Assembly (NCBI RefSeq): GCF_004762035.2 | Contig: NZ_SIJK02000028.1 | Coordinates: 1 to 64,000 of the forward strand | Length of the DNA stretch: 64,000 nucleotides | DNA from: Candidatus Chloroploca mongolica | GTDB taxonomy: Bacteria > Chloroflexota > Chloroflexia > Chloroflexales > Chloroflexaceae | Direction of reading: 5' to 3' | Part shown: one piece after another, positions 60,113 through 64,000 of the stretch | Layout: every line of letters begins with the position of its first letter | How positions within the stretch are numbered: position 1 is the stretch's first letter | Notes under the pieces: model-generated | What the model was told of the DNA's origin: nothing | The model's database searches: none | What the model saw: only the letters and a program-made list of their open reading frames with translations | Position numbers and translations under genes: made by a program

Positions 60113-61726
60113 TTAGAACCCGGCCACTGTCTGTACTTGACTGAGCACGCCCAGAATGATGTTCGGGAAGAGACCAAGGATGATCAGACCAGCGGCGGCA
60201 ATCACGACGGCGGCAGTGATCCCGGGCGGCGCCTCTACAGGGGTCTCAGCGGCTGGCGCTTCCATAAACATGGCTTTGAGCAACCGCAGGTAGTAGTAGA
60301 GACTGATGACCGTGGTCAAGACCGCGATCACAACGAGCCACTCGGCACCAGACTGCCAACCCACCATAAAGACATAGAATTTGGCGAAGAAGCCCGCCAG
60401 CGGCGGAATGCCAGCGAGCGAGAGGACGCAGATTGCCATCAAGACGGCCAACCCAAGGTTGCGCCGCGCCAATCCGTTCAGATCGGCAATCTCATCGCCA
60501 CCAACGGCCATACTGACCGCCGCCAGCGCCCCGAATGCTCCCAGGTTGGTCAGGGTATACACGATCAGGTAGTAGAGCAGGGCGACCGTGCCCTGGTCAC
60601 GGTCAAAGGTCTGCGGGGCTGCCCAGGCGACAAACGCCAGCAACACAAAGCCCGCCTGGGCCACACTCGACCAGGCAAGCAGCCGCTTGGCGTTGGTCTG
60701 CGGCAAGGCCGCCAGGTTACCAACAATCAAGGTCAACACGGCCAGCAGCGCCAACGCACTTGTCCAGCCACTCAATTCACCCCAGACTGCCGTTCCGGTC
60801 AAGCCAGGGAAGGCGGTCGTGAGCAAGCGCAAAAGCAGAATGAAACCAGCCATCTTCGAAGCCGTCGAGACAAAGGCCGTGATGGGCGTCGGCGCACCCT
60901 GATAGACATCGGGCGACCAGCCGTGGAAGGGCACAACGGCAAGTTTGTAGCCAAGGCCGGCAATCATAAAGATCATGCCCAGCGTCAAGATGCCCTGATT
61001 GTCGGCGATGCGGGCTAGCGAAGCAATCTGGGCAAATTCGGTCAGATTGTTGCCCAGGCTATTGCCTGCCAGCGCACTGGCCGCAAAGCCATAGGTCAGA
61101 CTCATTCCATAGAGCAGAATGCCCGACGAGAGCGCACCAAAGAGAAAATATTTCATGCCCGCTTCCGACGAACGCATGTCGTTGCGGAAGTAGCCGGCCA
61201 GAATATACAGCGGTATGCTGGTCAATTCAATCGCCAGGTAGGCGATAATCAGTTCGGTCGCCCCGGCCATCAAACACATGCCCAGGGTCGCAAAGAGGAT
61301 CAGCGCATAAAACTCGGCGGGATGCGTCGTGGGCCGATAGTCCAGACAGAGCAGACTCGTCAGCAGGGCAGCCCCGATCAGGGTCAGACGACTGATCATC
61401 GTCAGATGATCCGTCGCAAACGCACCGGTGATCGGCTCACCGACTGGCCCACCCGCCTGCAGGTTGCGCACAATGTTGGTAAAAAAGTTTGGTGCTGCGG
61501 TCTCGGGGATGACGGTAAAGGGGATATAACCACTCTGCACGAGGGCAATGACAAAGATCAAGCCCAGACCAATCGCAGTGAGCGACGCTGACGAGCGTAC
61601 CCGTTCAAGCTGGGCCTCTGGCGTACGGCCCCATTTCTCAAAAATATCTGAGCCGAGCACCAGCAGCGCCAGCACCAGCAAGAGAATCTCGGGCAACAGC
61701 CGCGGGATATCAGTAATCTGAAACAC
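60113..61726 (-). CDS. nuoN: NADH-quinone oxidoreductase subunit N
   Basis: This is a membrane antiporter-like subunit of complex I; the ~14 transmembrane helices form a proton channel. It is 537 residues from GTG 61726, with GGAGA seven bases upstream. Family blocks are [39 protein letters not shown] and [17 protein letters not shown], which contain conserved channel lysines. It starts four bases after the nuoM stop and is followed directly by the fused two-component gene. The N-terminal ~30 residues are less conserved in the family, so the start is moderately certain. Confidence 0.95.
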   Translation of the reverse strand: MFQITDIPRLLPEILLLVLALLVLGSDIFEKWGRTPEAQLERVRSSASLTAIGLGLIFVIALVQSGYIPFTVIPETAAPNFFTNIVRNLQAGGPVGEPITGAFATDHLTMISRLTLIGAALLTSLLCLDYRPTTHPAEFYALILFATLGMCLMAGATELIIAYLAIELTSIPLYILAGYFRNDMRSSEAGMKYFLFGALSSGILLYGMSLTYGFAASALAGNSLGNNLTEFAQIASLARIADNQGILTLGMIFMIAGLGYKLAVVPFHGWSPDVYQGAPTPITAFVSTASKMAGFILLLRLLTTAFPGLTGTAVWGELSGWTSALALLAVLTLIVGNLAALPQTNAKRLLAWSSVAQAGFVLLAFVAWAAPQTFDRDQGTVALLYYLIVYTLTNLGAFGALAAVSMAVGGDEIADLNGLARRNLGLAVLMAICVLSLAGIPPLAGFFAKFYVFMVGWQSGAEWLVVIAVLTTVISLYYYLRLLKAMFMEAPAAETPVEAPPGITAAVVIAAAGLIILGLFPNIILGVLSQVQTVAGF

Positions 61727-61729
61727 GTC

Positions 61730-63238
61730 TTATCTCCCCGCGAGGGTAATCCCCTCCAACTGGGCCACAATCGGCCGCACCCCGACATCAATTAGTTCGG
61801 TCAGGATCGCCGGATAGAGCCCGACGCCAATCAGGATCAAGACCAGGATCGTTGCCCCGGTATACTCTTGCCAGGTCAGTTTCGACAGTTTGAGCAGTTC
61901 AGGATTTTTGACTTCATCGAAGAAGACCGCCCAGACCGCCCGCAGAATATAGGCTCCGGTGATGGGAATCGAGAGCACGGCGATCACCGCCACAAGTGGA
62001 TAACGCTCCCAGACACCCAGGAAGATGATGAATTCGGCCCAGAAACCGGCCAACCCTGGCATGCCCATCGACGAGAGGCCAGCGATGATGAACATAATCG
62101 TCGCAAAGGGCATCACTTTGTAGAGGCCGCCCAGTTCGGGCAACTGACGGGTGTGGGCGCGCTCGTAGATCATCCGGCCCACCACCGAGAAGAAGAGCGC
62201 CGTCATCACCCCGTGGGCAAACATCTGCAACACAGCCCCCATCAAGGCGAGTTGCGTTCCTGCCGCGAGGGCCAGCATCACGAGGCCCATATGGCTCACC
62301 GACGAATAGCCAATGATATACTTGGCATCGCGCTGCGCCATCGCAATCGTCGCCCCATAGACCACATTGAGCAGAGCGAGGCCAGCCACGACGGGCAACC
62401 AGGTATTGGCCCCGGCGGGCATCAACCACATCGCGGCCCGCAGACAGCCATACGAGCCAAGCTTCATCAACACGCCGGCGTGCATACTGACAGCCGTTGG
62501 GGCCGCCACGTGCCCCGTCGGGCTCCAGGTATGAAACGGGAACATACCGGCCAGCACCGCAAAGCCGAGAAAGAGCATCGGGAAGAAGATGCGCTGCACA
62601 TCACCGGCCAGGGTCACATTCTCTGCCAGCACGATCATATCAAACGTGCGCAACCCTGAACCAAAATAGAGCGCCAGCATGCCAATGATTACCAGGGCGC
62701 TGCCAGCCATCAAAAAGAGGGTCAACTTCATCGCGCCATACTCTTTGCGCGTACTGCCCCAGATGCCGATCAGCAGGTACATTGGCAAGACAGCGAGTTC
62801 ATAGAAGACAAAGAAGAGAAAGAGATCGAGCGAGACAAAAACGCCATAGACGCCGGTCGTGAGCAGCAGCAGCAACACCCAGTACTCTTTGACCCGCGTA
62901 TCAATATTCCAACTCATCAGGGCACCGGTAGAGATCACAATGCCATTGAGCAAGATCATTGGCAGACTGATGCCATCAACACCAAGCTGGTAACTGATGC
63001 CAAGCTGGGGCATCCAAGCAAGACGCTCGACAAACTGAAATCCTGCCCGCCCCGGCTCATAGGCCAGAAAGACGAGCAACGAGAGCACCAGCGAGGTAAA
63101 CGCAAAAACTGCCCCCACCCAGCGCATGGCCTCCTTTTGCTGATGAGGAATGAGGGCAATGATCACGACTGGCACGGCCATACTCAGCCAGATCAGGCTT
63201 AGCCAGGGAATATCAGTTGCGAGCGTGAAGAGTCCCAT
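61730..63238 (-). CDS. nuoM: NADH-quinone oxidoreductase subunit M
   Basis: The complex I antiporter-like subunit is 502 residues and about 14 helices. The conserved glutamate helix is FVFYELAVLPMYLLIGIWG. The lysine-containing blocks are MFPFHTWSPTGHVAAPTAVS, then DAKYIIGYSSVSHMGLVML and TALFFSVVGRMIYERAH. It lies between a second NuoM-like gene (63282, partial) and nuoN, in the order expected for the 3' end of a Chloroflexota nuo operon. Stop and start codons are almost adjacent, so translation is probably coupled. Confidence 0.95.
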   Translation of the reverse strand: MGLFTLATDIPWLSLIWLSMAVPVVIIALIPHQQKEAMRWVGAVFAFTSLVLSLLVFLAYEPGRAGFQFVERLAWMPQLGISYQLGVDGISLPMILLNGIVISTGALMSWNIDTRVKEYWVLLLLLTTGVYGVFVSLDLFLFFVFYELAVLPMYLLIGIWGSTRKEYGAMKLTLFLMAGSALVIIGMLALYFGSGLRTFDMIVLAENVTLAGDVQRIFFPMLFLGFAVLAGMFPFHTWSPTGHVAAPTAVSMHAGVLMKLGSYGCLRAAMWLMPAGANTWLPVVAGLALLNVVYGATIAMAQRDAKYIIGYSSVSHMGLVMLALAAGTQLALMGAVLQMFAHGVMTALFFSVVGRMIYERAHTRQLPELGGLYKVMPFATIMFIIAGLSSMGMPGLAGFWAEFIIFLGVWERYPLVAVIAVLSIPITGAYILRAVWAVFFDEVKNPELLKLSKLTWQEYTGATILVLILIGVGLYPAILTELIDVGVRPIVAQLEGITLAGR

Positions 63239-63281
63239 ATGCTTCTTTCATCTCTTGATGGCAACAGACCCCGCCGTCACC

Positions 63282-64000
63282 TTAGGTATGCAACACCTGT
63301 TGAAAGATCGCCACCAGTTCCGTGACAGCTACATTGCCCAGTTCCATAATGGGGGCAGGATAGACCCCAAGCACCAGCAAGATAGCGAGCAAAGGCAAGA
63401 GCACACCCATCTCGCCGGGGCGCAGGTCGGCCAGGCGATCCCAGCGATCGTTGAGTGAACCAAGGAAGATGCGCTGGAACATGAGCAACAATGCCAACGC
63501 AGTGACAATCAGGCCAATGACGGCCAGGCCGGTAAAGAGCGGGAGCGTCGCCCAGGCCCCCCGGAAGATAAAGAATTCGCCAACAAAACCAGCCAGACCA
63601 GGCAGGCCCAGGTTGGCAAACATCGCCGTACCCATCACGCCGGCAAAGGCAGGCGCAACGACGCGCAGCCCCCCAAAATCACTGAGGCTCCAGCTTCCAC
63701 TGCGCAGATAGAGCAGGCCGGCCAGATAAAAGAGGGCACCTGTGCTGAGCCCGTGGGCGACCATCTGCATGACTGCGCCATTAAGGGCAATCGCCCGGCT
63801 ATCAAGGCTCGCCATACCAGGCATCGCCGCAGCGGCGGCAATGGCCAGCATCACATAGCCCATATGGTTGATCGAGGTATAGGCAATCAGGCGTTTGATA
63901 TCACCCCCGGTATTCGCCAGCGCCCCAAACGCACCAGCCACAATGCCAATCAGCGCCAACCCACCCATCACCGGGGCAAAATACTGGCTGGCATCGGGCA
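63282..64000 (-). CDS. Second NuoM-like subunit, partial (5' end outside the window)
   Basis: The window holds the C-terminal ~239 residues. The frame continues to the window edge upstream of the first possible start, reading DASQYFAPVMGGLALIGIVA. Blocks DIKRLIAYTSINHMGYVMLA and GLSTGALFYLAGLLYLRSG, then LANLGLPGLAGFVGEFFIF, are typical of NuoM. A separate nuoM follows, and two M-type subunits in one operon are known in Chloroflexota. It could be NuoL-related in its missing part, but the visible C-terminus lacks the long lateral helix of NuoL. Confidence 0.85.
   Translation of the reverse strand, partial: PDASQYFAPVMGGLALIGIVAGAFGALANTGGDIKRLIAYTSINHMGYVMLAIAAAAAMPGMASLDSRAIALNGAVMQMVAHGLSTGALFYLAGLLYLRSGSWSLSDFGGLRVVAPAFAGVMGTAMFANLGLPGLAGFVGEFFIFRGAWATLPLFTGLAVIGLIVTALALLLMFQRIFLGSLNDRWDRLADLRPGEMGVLLPLLAILLVLGVYPAPIMELGNVAVTELVAIFQQVLHT

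Noticed and set aside
1-64000. CRISPR array
   Set aside because: No set of regularly spaced 25-40 base direct repeats was seen; the only exact tandem repeat found was the two-copy unit at 21011.

Overview
The window looks like a chromosomal segment of a filamentous Chloroflexota bacterium (class Chloroflexia, Chloroflexus/Roseiflexus relatives). This rests on the mix seen: a nuoM-nuoM-nuoN arrangement, a T-box in front of ileS, many multi-domain GAF/PAS/SpoIIE signalling proteins, Chloroflexota-style glycan genes, and moderately high GC. No photosynthesis gene is present, so phototrophy cannot be judged. There is no rRNA, CRISPR array, prophage or intact insertion sequence.

Layout. 1-2000: a small VOC-fold gene, a decayed HD-domain gene, a degenerate nucleotide-kinase-like gene, then a promoter and T-box leader. 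2035-12733: ileS, a lectin-fold protein, a HerA-type ATPase divergent from a HAD phosphatase, a lipid kinase-PAP2 phosphatase fusion, an FGGY kinase and a small membrane protein. 12849-15289: tRNA-Gly with its own promoter and terminator, serC and a glycosyltransferase. 15314-20848: a partner-switching module (SpoIIE-type phosphatase, RsbW-RsbV fusion, single RsbV) plus a HEAT-repeat protein. 21187-30242: ksgA, an F420/flavin oxidoreductase-like gene, a 100-bp MITE-like element, two tandem GT-C-like membrane proteins, a GNAT pair, a lipoprotein and a repeat-built exported protein. 30539-36415: a glycan operon (two GT4, two methyltransferases, one flippase-like protein) divergent from a GT2. 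36563-45306: a membrane-tethered LuxR/Kelch regulator, a polysaccharide deacetylase, AlkC, an MFS exporter, tRNA-Arg, an eIF2B-family enzyme and a hybrid histidine kinase. 45427-49991: PfkB kinase with BtpA, glutamate dehydrogenase and an HtrA protease. 50170-56679: a histidine phosphatase/DUF3090/SCO1664-family trio, a sensor kinase, a DUF58 protein, trxB and a pseudo-receiver. 56922-64000: the 3' end of a complex I operon (nuoM partial, nuoM, nuoN), with a complete fused two-component system as its apparent last gene.

The most unusual content is regulatory. Two separate proteins combine a membrane anchor with a LuxR-type DNA-binding domain (36563-38074 and 56922-60107). The second starts 5 bases after nuoN, which suggests respiratory-chain sensing. 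Partner switching is encoded without a visible sigma factor, and the anti-sigma kinase is fused to its own antagonist domain. Intergenic regions repeatedly carry long perfect hairpins with CCAGC-loop-GCTGG or GNA-type apices, and three copies of a GCGCAAAGG-type dispersed repeat.
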